Positions 7,077 to 14,002 of a stretch of 14,622 bases of DNA are shown one piece after another (the stretch's first letter is position 1; each line of letters starts with the position of its first letter). The notes under the pieces were generated by a model. The model was not told the DNA's origin, searched no databases, and was given only the letters and a program-made list of their open reading frames with translations. The position numbers were made by a program, and so were the translations under genes. Source of the stretch: CAYOOT01 sp964405665 (GTDB lineage Bacteria; Bdellovibrionota_C; UBA2361; SZUA-149; CAZDWZ01); the NCBI GenBank assembly GCA_964405665.1, contig CAYOOT010000070.1, positions 1 through 14,622 on the forward strand, written 5' to 3'.

Positions 7077-7368
7077 TTATGAATCATACCTTTTAGCAGA
7101 TTTAAAAAACCTAGATTATGCTGCTGGATATTTAACAGCAGCTCTGGATGAAGGAGAAGACGTTTTTCTTCTTGCTGTTAGAAACGTTGCCAAAGCTCAG
7201 GGTGGAATGAAAGCATTGTCTGATGCTACTCAGCTAAATCGAGAAAGTCTTTATGGGATGCTTTCTGAAAAAGGCAATCCACTATTTACGAGTGTCACCT
7301 CAGTATTGGATAAACTTGGTATCGAAGTGGCATTTAAACCAAAACTTCAAGGAACAAAAGCAGCTTAA
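7063..7368 (+). CDS. HigA-like helix-turn-helix antitoxin (addiction module antidote)
   Basis: A 101-residue partner of the preceding toxin. The first part, MPSVDYESYLLADLKNLDYA followed by a run to about 45, matches the antidote pattern of an acidic segment with an 'AAGYLTAALDEGEDVFLLAVR' type core. A Cro/C1-like helix-turn-helix follows (about 47-90): GGMKALSDATQLNRESLYGM, GNPLFTSVTSVLDKLGIEV. The start at 7063 is preferred because GGAG lies 7 bases upstream and the protein then begins as the family does. An in-frame ATG at 7006 would add 19 lysine-rich residues encoded inside the toxin gene. It should neutralise the toxin and repress the promoter at 6684-6712 through the palindrome there (inference). 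Its stop overlaps the stop of the convergent atpC by four bases. Confidence 0.9.
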   Translation: MPSVDYESYLLADLKNLDYAAGYLTAALDEGEDVFLLAVRNVAKAQGGMKALSDATQLNRESLYGMLSEKGNPLFTSVTSVLDKLGIEVAFKPKLQGTKAA

Positions 7369-7592
7369 TTAACCACATTAGTTCTTTTATAAACCTCTTG
7401 CTTTGCCTGCAGCTGATCGTATTCTAGTTTTAGACTTTTATATTCCGGAGTAGTAAAAATACCTAAATCTTTAAGTTTTTCCTCCAGTTCCTTGCTTCTG
7501 GAATCAATTAAGGAAATATCAATAGCGGAAGAAACTTCACCTTGTTCGGCGAGAATAATGAGTTTACCATTTTCTACCTGATAAACTCCCTT
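7365..7592 (-). CDS. atpC: ATP synthase epsilon subunit, C-terminal part; N-terminus lost in assembly gap
   Basis: The 75 visible residues begin KGVYQVENGKLIILAEQGE, the junction where the epsilon beta-sandwich ends. An acidic/basic helical stretch (IDISLIDSRSKELEEKLKDL) and a second helix (EYKSLKLEYDQLQAKQEVY) follow, which is the two-helix C-terminal domain. In the F1 central stalk epsilon binds gamma and the c-ring and inhibits ATP hydrolysis. It is normally about 130-140 residues, so roughly 60-80 N-terminal residues, the start codon and the ribosome binding site are in the gap. The same frame continues by chance into atpD across the 100 N, giving a false 574-residue fusion. Position last in the operon, after beta, is the standard order. 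Confidence 0.88.
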   Translation of the reverse strand, partial: KGVYQVENGKLIILAEQGEVSSAIDISLIDSRSKELEEKLKDLGIFTTPEYKSLKLEYDQLQAKQEVYKRTNVVN

Positions 7593-7692
7593 NNNNNNNN
7601 NNNNNNNNNNNNNNNNNNNNNNNNNNNNNNNNNNNNNNNNNNNNNNNNNNNNNNNNNNNNNNNNNNNNNNNNNNNNNNNNNNNNNNNNNNNN
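7593..7692. other. Assembly gap of exactly 100 N hiding the atpD/atpC junction
   Basis: The left flank is the middle of atpC and the right flank is the last residues of atpD (GTIEDA). The end of beta (about 8-12 residues), the intergenic space and about 60-80 residues of epsilon must lie here. That needs roughly 220-300 bases, more than the 100 placeholder N. Confidence 0.9.
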
Positions 7693-9089
7693 GCATCTTC
7701 AATTGTGCCCACAAGATAAAAAGCTTGTTCCGGCAAATCGTCATGCTTACCTTCGCAGATTTCTTTAAAGGCCCTGATTGTATCTGTAAGTTTTACATAC
7801 TTACCTTTTAGACCGGTAAATGTTTCTGCCACGAAAAATGGTTGAGATAAAAATCTTTGGATTTTTCTTGCTCTTTCCACAGTGAGCTTATCTTCAGGAG
7901 ATAATTCATCCATTCCCAAGATAGCAATAATATCTTGCAAATCTTTATACCGTTGCAAAACTCCTTGCACTTGACGAGCAACCCCATAATGTTCTTCGCC
8001 AACAATCCCTGGATCAAGAATTGTAGAGTTAGAATCCAGAGGATCCACAGCCGGATAAATTCCCATTTCGGCAATTGCTCTGGATAATACGGTTGTCGCA
8101 TCCAAGTGAGCAAAAGTTGTAGCGGGAGCCGGATCGGTTAAGTCATCTGCTGGTACATACACTGCTTGCACAGAAGTAATTGAACCGTTTTTAGTAGAGG
8201 TAATCCGCTCTTGTAACTCACCCACGTCAGTTGCCAAAGTCGGTTGATAACCAACCGCTGAAGGCATTCGGCCAAGAAGTGCCGATACTTCAGAACCGGC
8301 TTGCACAAAGCGGAAAATGTTATCCACAAACAACAAAACGTCTCTTCCTTCCTGATCTCTAAAATATTCAGCGCAAGTTAAAGCAGAAAGTCCTACTCGA
8401 AAACGCGCTCCCGGTGGCTCATTCATCTGTCCATAAACAAGAGCAGCTTTATCCAAAACGCCGGAGTCTTTCATTTCATGCCATAAGTCATTACCTTCTC
8501 GGGTTCTTTCCCCTACTCCAGCAAATACAGAATAACCTCCGTGAGCCTTAGCTACGTTGTTAATTAATTCCATAATGATTACTGTCTTACCTACTCCAGC
8601 ACCACCAAAAAGGCCGATTTTTCCACCTTTTACATAAGGAGCTAGAAGATCAATAACTTTGATTCCTGTTTCAAAAAGTTCTTTACTGGTTGCTTGATCT
8701 TCAAATTTAGGAGCAGCGCGGTGAATCGGCCAACGGGTTTCCGCTTTAATCGGACCGACTTCATCTACCGGTCTTCCTACGACGTCAAAAATTCTTCCCA
8801 GAGTTGCCGCTCCTACCGGAACAGTAATTGGACTTCCGGTATTTTTAACTTTCATTCCTCTGGTTAGGCCGTCAGTTGTATCCATCGATACGCAACGCAC
8901 CATGTTATCTCCCAAGTGCAAGCTAACTTCTAAAGTAAGGTTATCTTCCTGATTATCGATTGTTGGATTGCTTAACAAAAGTGCGGTGTAAATATCCGGG
9001 ATTTTTACTCCTTCATCAAAAGCCACGTCTACCACCGGTCCCATTACTTGGGCTACTTTTCCATAACTAACTACTTCTACTGTTGACAT
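7693..9089 (-). CDS. atpD: ATP synthase beta subunit, last residues lost in assembly gap
   Basis: The catalytic subunit of the F1 head. The 465 complete residues cover almost the whole family length of 465-480. The nucleotide-binding site shows Walker A GGAGVGKT (162-169), catalytic Glu194 in GVGERTREGND (191-201), Walker B VLLFVDNIFRF (251-261, Asp256) and DELSPEDK (394-401), with LPEQAFYLVGTIED (452-465) just before the gap. The N-terminal beta-barrel (about 1-85) is complete. The start is supported by GGAG 7 bases upstream and by the usual short N-terminus before GKVAQVMGPVVDV. A 78-base spacer with a tandem repeat separates it from atpG. All key residues for ATP synthesis are present. Confidence 0.98.
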
Positions 9090-9113
9090 ATTATCTCCTA
9101 CTATTAAAGCGGG

Positions 9114-9173
9114 CGGGCATAAAACCCGCCCCTACGTTTATTTCGGGTATAAAACCCGCACCTACATTTATTT
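9114..9173 (-). repeat. Tandem 30-bp GC-rich repeat with hairpin, atpG-atpD intercistronic
   Basis: Two adjoining 30-base units (9114-9143 and 9144-9173) differ at only three positions. On the mRNA strand they carry a GTAGG(G/T)GCGGG core followed by TTTTAT and a CCCG half. The unit nearer atpD, with flanking bases, can fold GGGCGGG/CCCGCCC with a 7-base loop. The other keeps only four pairs (CGGG/CCCG). The atpG stop codon lies inside the second unit. The GC content is far above its surroundings. I recall GTAGGGGCGGG-type palindromes as dispersed repeats in many bacterial genomes, so this is probably a REP-like mobile repeat. Confidence 0.8.
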
Positions 9174-10040
9174 AATTGCCTCTGCACCACCAACAATATC
9201 AATTAACTCTCTGGTAATTGCACTTTGGCGGGCACGGTTATAAAACAATTTTAATTTTTCAATTAATTCATCAGCGTTTCTTGTAGCAGAATCCATTGCT
9301 GTCATCCTGGCAGCATGTTCGCTGGCTTTAGATTCCAATCCTGCTTGTTTAACTAATAAAGCAAAAACTGTATATAAAAGTTGATTGAAAATTTCTGCTG
9401 GTTGGGGATCAAATTTACTTTTTCCCTTTGAAGCTTGATTTGTTACCACAGGAGATAGAAGTTTATTTAAAGGCAAAATAGTTTCCTTGGTGACTTTTTG
9501 GGTCATCGTAGAAACAAATTTTGTATAATAAATTACTACTTCATCAAACTCTTGCTTTAGATAATCATCTATCAAGCTAGTGGCCATTTCAAAAACTGGC
9601 CATTTATTGGCATCTTCATTTAATTGCCAAGCAGAAGGGGCTAACTTCCAATTAAATCGTTTACAAGAATTAACGGCCTGTTTGCCGATGGGAAAAAATT
9701 CCACTTCGGTTTCAGGATCGGATTTCAATTCAGCTTGAACTGCTTTGATCACATTGGCGTTATAAGCTCCACAAAGTCCTCTTTCACCGGAAACAATAAT
9801 AATTCTCCGTTTCTTTATCAGTTCTCTGTTTTCAAGCAAGGGATGAGAAAAATCTTTAGGCAGGTCACTCATTACTTGACTAAGAACATTTTGCAGTTTG
9901 GAAACATAAGATTGTCCGGAAGTCGCCGCTTCTTGAGCTCTTCTTAACTTGGCAGCAGATACCAACTTCATCGCCTTGGTGATTTGCTTGGTATTTTTTA
10001 CCGAAGTTATTCTTCTTCTAATTGTCTTTAAACCAGACAT
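9168..10040 (-). CDS. atpG: ATP synthase gamma subunit
   Basis: The central rotating shaft of F1. At 290 residues it has the normal length. The N-terminal helix has the conserved start MSGLKTIRRRITSVKNTKQI and KAMKLVSAAKLRRAQ. The middle Rossmann-like domain includes the near-invariant SGERGLCGAYNANV (84-97). The C-terminal helix carries EHAARMTAMDSATRNADELI and NRARQSAITRELIDIVGGAEAI. These two helices form the coiled-coil rotor inside the alpha/beta ring. The ATG has AGGAG about 9-11 bases upstream, overlapping the atpA stop codon, with only 12 bases between the genes. The end of the gene runs into the second copy of the 30-bp repeat. Confidence 0.98.
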   Translation of the reverse strand: MSGLKTIRRRITSVKNTKQITKAMKLVSAAKLRRAQEAATSGQSYVSKLQNVLSQVMSDLPKDFSHPLLENRELIKKRRIIIVSGERGLCGAYNANVIKAVQAELKSDPETEVEFFPIGKQAVNSCKRFNWKLAPSAWQLNEDANKWPVFEMATSLIDDYLKQEFDEVVIYYTKFVSTMTQKVTKETILPLNKLLSPVVTNQASKGKSKFDPQPAEIFNQLLYTVFALLVKQAGLESKASEHAARMTAMDSATRNADELIEKLKLFYNRARQSAITRELIDIVGGAEAIK

Positions 10041-10052
10041 TTTTACTTACTC

Positions 10053-11648
10053 CTAAACATGACTAGCGGATGCAGATTTCTCGGTAACAGTTTTACTTTC
10101 TTTTGCCGCTGCAGCAGGGCTTTCTTTGGTCTTTCTTCTTGTGGCAATAAAATCTTTTGCAATACCTTCCATTGCAGTTCTTAAAGTTTCCGTTTGACTA
10201 TCACTCATTGCTCCTTTTTGCTTAATCGCTTCCAGAATATCTTTATGATTAGCCTGTAAACTTTGATGTAACTTAGTTTCAAAGGGCAGTACCTCTGCAA
10301 CTTCTAATGAATCCAAAAACCCTTCATTGGCCGCAAAAATTGAGATTACTTGCAGTTCTACTGGCATTGGCTTGTATTGCGGTTGTTTTAATATTTCCAC
10401 TAACCGCTCTCCTCGCGAAAGCTGTCTTCTAGTTGCCGCATCCAAGTCCGAGCCAAATTGCGCAAAAGCTTGTTTTTCACGGTATTGTGCCAAATCCAAA
10501 CGCAAGGTCCCGGCAACTTTTTTCATTGCTTTAATTTGTGCTGAACCACCGACACGAGATACCGACAAACCAACGTTTACCGCCGGTCTAACACCGGAAT
10601 AAAATAAATCCGATTCCAAATAAATTTGGCCATCAGTAATAGAAATAACGTTTGTTGGAATATAAGCGGAAACGTCTCCCGCTTGTGTTTCGATAATTGG
10701 CAAAGCAGTTAAAGAGCCGGCGCCTTCGGCATCGGAAAGTTTAGCTGCACGTTCCAAGAGTCTGGAATGTAAATAAAAAACATCCCCCGGGTATGCCTCT
10801 CGTCCTGGAGGACGACGCAATAATAAAGATACCGCTCGATAAGCAACTGCATGCTTGGACAAATCATCATAAATTATTAAGGCATGTTTTCCTTTATCCC
10901 GAAAATATTCACCAATAGTTGCTCCGGTAAAGGGCGCCAGAAAGGCGAGTGGTGCGGGTTCGGAAGCTGTCGCTGAAACAATAATCGTATGTTCCATTGC
11001 TCCAAAATGTCTTAATTTTTCTACTACTTGAGCAACATTGGAACGTTTTTGTCCAATTGCTACATAAATACATATTACGCCATTTCCTTTTTGGTTAATT
11101 ATCGTATCTAGGGCAACTGCCGTTTTTCCTGTTTGTCGATCACCGATAATCAATTCCCTTTGTCCCCTTCCTACAGGAATCATCGCATCTACTGCTTTAA
11201 TTCCGGTTTGCATCGGTTCATGAACTGATTTTCTTTTAACAATTCCCGGAGCCTTAACTTCAACTTTTCTTCTTTCTGAAGATTCAATCGCTCCAGCTCC
11301 ATCAATTGGATTTCCTAAAGCATCCACTACGCGACCAATTAAGGCTTCGCCCACCGGAACTTCTGCAATCCGTCCGGTTCTTTTTACAATATCCCCTTCT
11401 TTGATTTTTGTAGTTTCACCCATCAATACGGCACCAACGCTATCTTCTTCTAGGTTCAGAGCCATGCCCACAATGCCATTGGGAAATTCCAATAATTCTC
11501 CAGCAGCTACTTTTTCCAGTCCATGGATTCTGGCAATTCCATCTCCCACTGCAATCACTGCTCCCACTTCAGCTAGCTCTATTCCAGCCTGATAATTGGC
11601 AATTTGTTCACTTAATACTCTTGAAATTTCCTGGGCTTTAATTTCCAT
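10053..11648 (-). CDS. atpA: ATP synthase alpha subunit
   Basis: The non-catalytic nucleotide-binding subunit of the F1 head. At 531 residues it is somewhat longer than the usual 500-515. Walker A is GDRQTGKT (169-176). IYDDLSKHAVAYR (259-271) is the Walker B region, and the arginine finger needed for catalysis at the beta site is Arg365 in SVSRVGGSAQ (362-371). The extra length is a low-complexity Ala/Ser/Lys tail from about 507 (ESPAAAAKESKTVTEKSAS), probably disordered. The start MEIKAQEISRVL is typical and AAGGTG lies 7 bases upstream. Fifteen bases separate it from atpH. Confidence 0.98.
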   Translation of the reverse strand: MEIKAQEISRVLSEQIANYQAGIELAEVGAVIAVGDGIARIHGLEKVAAGELLEFPNGIVGMALNLEEDSVGAVLMGETTKIKEGDIVKRTGRIAEVPVGEALIGRVVDALGNPIDGAGAIESSERRKVEVKAPGIVKRKSVHEPMQTGIKAVDAMIPVGRGQRELIIGDRQTGKTAVALDTIINQKGNGVICIYVAIGQKRSNVAQVVEKLRHFGAMEHTIIVSATASEPAPLAFLAPFTGATIGEYFRDKGKHALIIYDDLSKHAVAYRAVSLLLRRPPGREAYPGDVFYLHSRLLERAAKLSDAEGAGSLTALPIIETQAGDVSAYIPTNVISITDGQIYLESDLFYSGVRPAVNVGLSVSRVGGSAQIKAMKKVAGTLRLDLAQYREKQAFAQFGSDLDAATRRQLSRGERLVEILKQPQYKPMPVELQVISIFAANEGFLDSLEVAEVLPFETKLHQSLQANHKDILEAIKQKGAMSDSQTETLRTAMEGIAKDFIATRRKTKESPAAAAKESKTVTEKSASASHV

Positions 11649-11663
11649 TTCTACACCTTTACC

Positions 11664-12242
11664 TTATAAAATAACGTTTTCTAAACGTTGTTCGATTTGC
11701 TTCATTTTACCGGAAAGAGAACCATCAATTACCTTATCTTGGAAACGAATGATCATCCCTCCTAAAATATTCGGATCAATTTTCCAAATAAATTTTGGTT
11801 TACCGCTAATTTTTTGCTGCAGCATTTGCTCCACCGAGCTTGCTTCTTGGGCTGCAATATTTATTGCCGTAGTAATTTCAATACTCACTATGCCAGCAGC
11901 TTCATCTGCTGCTTGAGAATAAGCCTTTATTATTTCCGCCAATGTTGAAATTCTATTTCTAGAGAAACAAACTTCAATAAATTTGATCGCAATTTCTGGG
12001 AGCTGTTGTAAAGCGGTTAATTTATTTAAAGCTTTCAAGCGATCTGCCTGAGAAAACATGGGATTTTGCATCGCCAAAGAAAACTCTTTTTGTGATTCCC
12101 AAGTATCAAGAAAGGAATTTAAGGCTTCCGCTATTTTTTGCGCCGGCGTTGGTTTTCCTTCTTGACCCTCCTTTTTAACAACCGCTCTTAGGAGTGAGGT
12201 GGCATATCTTTTGGCTAATTTTCCGACATTTTTTTGGGCCAT
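11664..12242 (-). CDS. atpH: ATP synthase delta subunit (OSCP-like)
   Basis: Delta links the top of F1 to the peripheral stalk b subunits. At 192 residues it has the family length (about 180). It shows the N-terminal helical domain with KLAKRYATSLL (8-18), a NPMFSQADRLKAL stretch, FIEVCFSRNRISTLAEII, and the typical C-terminal PKFIWKIDPNILGGMIIRFQ (149-168) then DGSLSGKMKQIEQRL. A 13-residue charged insert near 23-35 (KKEGQEGKPTPAQ) is slightly unusual. Only three bases separate it from atpF, and its CGGAG ribosome binding site lies within the end of atpF, so translation is probably coupled. Confidence 0.95.
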   Translation of the reverse strand: MAQKNVGKLAKRYATSLLRAVVKKEGQEGKPTPAQKIAEALNSFLDTWESQKEFSLAMQNPMFSQADRLKALNKLTALQQLPEIAIKFIEVCFSRNRISTLAEIIKAYSQAADEAAGIVSIEITTAINIAAQEASSVEQMLQQKISGKPKFIWKIDPNILGGMIIRFQDKVIDGSLSGKMKQIEQRLENVIL

Positions 12243-12245
12243 TAA

Positions 12246-12866
12246 TTATAAGCTCCGGATTGTATTTTGTCGCAAGCTATAATCTTGTTCCGGAGAAAGA
12301 GTTTTTTTTAATTTCTCTTCCGCTTTTTTCATTGCCTGCAGCACAACTATATTTTTAACTTCGGCATTTATTTTGGCTGTTTCCTGACTAATTTTTCTTT
12401 GCACATCAAGAGCAATTTGCTTGGCTGAATATTCGGCAGCGTGAAAAATAGAATTGATTTCAAATTCAGTTTCTTTATCAATTCTTCTTCTAATTTCTTC
12501 TTTTTCCTCTCTGATATTTTTCAATCTATCTTGCAACAAGAGATGTTCTTTCGTCATTTCTTCCAAATAAGAGTCAGCTTTCTGATAAGCTTGCTCAAAT
12601 CCTACTGTCCGGGCAAGCAATGCCGGTTTGCCCAGTTTGCGATAAAGAAGATTTAAAATAAAAAGATAAATTAAGAAATTAACCAAGGGCCAGGCAAGGG
12701 AAGAAATTTCTGGTGCTACGTGCGCAGCATGACCTTCGGTTGTAGAAGCATGAGCAGCTTGAATAAAACCTAAAAATAATAGGAAAAAGTTAGTTATTAC
12801 AATTTTAGCTTTTCTCAGCACAGTCCTTTCACTATCAGTTTTTTTCATAAAACCATTTATTAACAC
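12246..12866 (-). CDS. atpF: ATP synthase subunit b, with signal-peptide-like N-terminus
   Basis: Subunit b of the peripheral stalk. At 206 residues it is longer than classical b (about 156) because the N-terminus carries an extra hydrophobic segment (about 21-36, VITNFFLLFLGF) ending AAHAS, which looks like a cleavable signal peptide. A His-rich linker and the usual membrane anchor follow (about 57-76, LAWPLVNFLIYLFILNLLY), then a long charged coiled coil. A signal-like N-terminus on b is something I recall from deltaproteobacterial homologues. The start is uncertain. The GTG at 12866 has GGAAG almost touching it, while the ATG at 12848 (200 residues) has no good Shine-Dalgarno at proper distance. 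It follows b' and precedes delta by three bases. Confidence 0.9.
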   Translation of the reverse strand: MLINGFMKKTDSERTVLRKAKIVITNFFLLFLGFIQAAHASTTEGHAAHVAPEISSLAWPLVNFLIYLFILNLLYRKLGKPALLARTVGFEQAYQKADSYLEEMTKEHLLLQDRLKNIREEKEEIRRRIDKETEFEINSIFHAAEYSAKQIALDVQRKISQETAKINAEVKNIVVLQAMKKAEEKLKKTLSPEQDYSLRQNTIRSL

Positions 12867-12881
12867 ACTTCCAAATCAAAA

Positions 12882-13322
12882 TTAATGTATTGTGACGTTA
12901 GATCCAGAGCTTAGAGCTTTGTTTACAATCAGATCGGACATCGCTTCCACTTCCTCTGGTAGATCACTAAAGGCCAGATCACGTTTTTCGTTTAATTGCA
13001 TCTGGGCACTTTTCATATCCTTTTCTGCTTTATTTACCGCCATCTCTACAATATTTTGTGCTTCTTTTCTGGCCTTTTCAATTCTGATATCTTTATGAGC
13101 GGTAGCTTCAGCTCTTACTTCTTTTAAAGTATCCTCAATTTCAAGTAATATGTTTTGTGTGGCAACTTTTGTTTCTTGAGCAATAGATTCACTACCTGCG
13201 GTTTTTCTTTCTCTTTCTTCAAGCAGAGCAAAAAATGGTTTGAAAACATAGTTACCCAAAACAAACCAAATGAGCAAAAAACTTGCTGCTGAAGTTACAA
13301 ACTCGATCAGGGAGAAACTCAT
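12882..13322 (-). CDS. atpX: ATP synthase subunit b' (second peripheral stalk subunit)
   Basis: A second b-type subunit. The single N-terminal membrane anchor (about 5-26, with AASFLLIWFVLGNYVF) is followed by KPFFALLEERERK, the characteristic junction, and a long charged helix rich in Glu, Lys and Ala that should pair with subunit b as the peripheral stalk. At 146 residues it is close to the usual b' length. Organisms with b' and b build a heterodimeric stalk. The start ATG has AGAGG four bases upstream. Fifteen bases lie between its stop and the GTG start of atpF. The 74 bases between it and bactofilin hold no terminator, so both probably share a transcript. Confidence 0.92.
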   Translation of the reverse strand: MSFSLIEFVTSAASFLLIWFVLGNYVFKPFFALLEERERKTAGSESIAQETKVATQNILLEIEDTLKEVRAEATAHKDIRIEKARKEAQNIVEMAVNKAEKDMKSAQMQLNEKRDLAFSDLPEEVEAMSDLIVNKALSSGSNVTIH

Positions 13323-13396
13323 TTTCCTCTAAAAGTTTAGACCAAGATTAATTAACAAATCTACAGCCAGACATTTATAGAAAAATTAGAATAAAA

Positions 13397-13810
13397 TCAA
13401 CCACCCATCGCCGAAGTTTTTTGATCTTCCATCCAGGAACGTCCTTCAAATACGGCACCTTCCTCAACAATTATTCTAGGGCTAAGAATGTTACCAATTA
13501 AATGAGCTCCTGCTCTAATTGTCAGCTTTTCATAGCAACGAATATCACCAATAACTTTACCGACAATTTCAATTGAATTTGCTGCTATATTTGCTTTGAT
13601 CTGAGCGTTTTCTTCAATAAGCAAATCTCCTTTAACGATAATTTCTCCATCAAAATCGCAATCCAAACAACAATTTCCGACAAACTCTTGCTTTCCTCTG
13701 ATAAAGCAGCCTTTTCCGATAAAAGTATCAATCAAATCATTAGTATTTGACCTAAAATTATTTTTATTTTGCAACTTATTATAAATATTAATTATATTGG
13801 AACTTTGCAT
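13397..13810 (-). CDS. Bactofilin (polymer-forming cytoskeletal protein)
   Basis: Bactofilins self-assemble into filaments and act as scaffolds in cell shape, polarity or chromosome anchoring. This 137-residue protein has the family core (about 28-127) of short hydrophobic repeats that form a right-handed beta-helix: TFIGKGCFIRGK, GEIIVKGDLLIEENAQIKA, IVGKVIGDI, KLTIRAGAHLIGNI, PRIIVEEGAVFEG. The core is flanked by flexible Asn/Lys-rich N-terminal (1-27) and short C-terminal tails, as is usual. There is no transmembrane segment. The ATG has GAGG 8 bases upstream. It is the first gene of the ATP synthase operon as seen here and diverges from the Fic-like gene. Confidence 0.9.
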   Translation of the reverse strand: MQSSNIINIYNKLQNKNNFRSNTNDLIDTFIGKGCFIRGKQEFVGNCCLDCDFDGEIIVKGDLLIEENAQIKANIAANSIEIVGKVIGDIRCYEKLTIRAGAHLIGNILSPRIIVEEGAVFEGRSWMEDQKTSAMGG

Positions 13811-13867
13811 TATTTTTCCTCACACTTTCCAACTCTATAACAGATATTATTAATTCTAAAAACACAT

Positions 13868-13886
13868 AAAAAGCTTTCAGCTTTTT
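13868..13886. other. Short perfect hairpin upstream of bactofilin
   Basis: AAAAAGCT-TTC-AGCTTTTT is an 8-pair stem with a 3-base loop. It lies in the divergent region between bactofilin and the Fic-like gene, just downstream of a weak candidate minus-strand promoter. It may be a leader hairpin or a vestigial bidirectional terminator. Confidence 0.4.
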
Positions 13887-13890
13887 ATAC

Positions 13891-13919
13891 TTTAAAATAA
13901 ATGCTGTTTTCTATTACAA
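13891..13919 (-). promoter_or_regulatory. Weak candidate promoter of the bactofilin-atp operon
   Basis: On the minus strand TTGTAA (13914-13919), a 17-base spacer and TTTAAA (13891-13896) give four matches of six in each box. The region is very A/T-rich, so chance matches are likely. The leader would contain the hairpin at 13868-13886. Confidence 0.3.
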
Positions 13920-13962
13920 ATATAAAATTAACTTAAAAAATGTAGAATATTAGACATTCAAC

Positions 13963-13971
13963 TGGTAATAT
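13963..13971 (+). promoter_or_regulatory. Candidate extended -10 promoter of the Fic-like gene
   Basis: TGG-TAATAT is an extended -10 element with no convincing -35 box. Transcription would start near 13978, about 25 bases before the ATG at 14003. An AGAGGA at 13973-13978 is too far from that ATG to serve it as a ribosome binding site. Confidence 0.3.
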
Positions 13972-14002
13972 AAGAGGAATTGAAATTTAGAAATGTGTGC
14001 TT

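Noticed and set aside
7365..9089. A 574-residue fused beta-epsilon protein.
   Set aside because: The frame is continuous only because 100 placeholder N happen to keep it. The parts are two separate subunits.
10327..11592. Several open frames on the plus strand opposite the ATP synthase genes.
   Set aside because: They lie antisense to highly conserved coding sequence, have no ribosome sites and match no family, so they are shadows.
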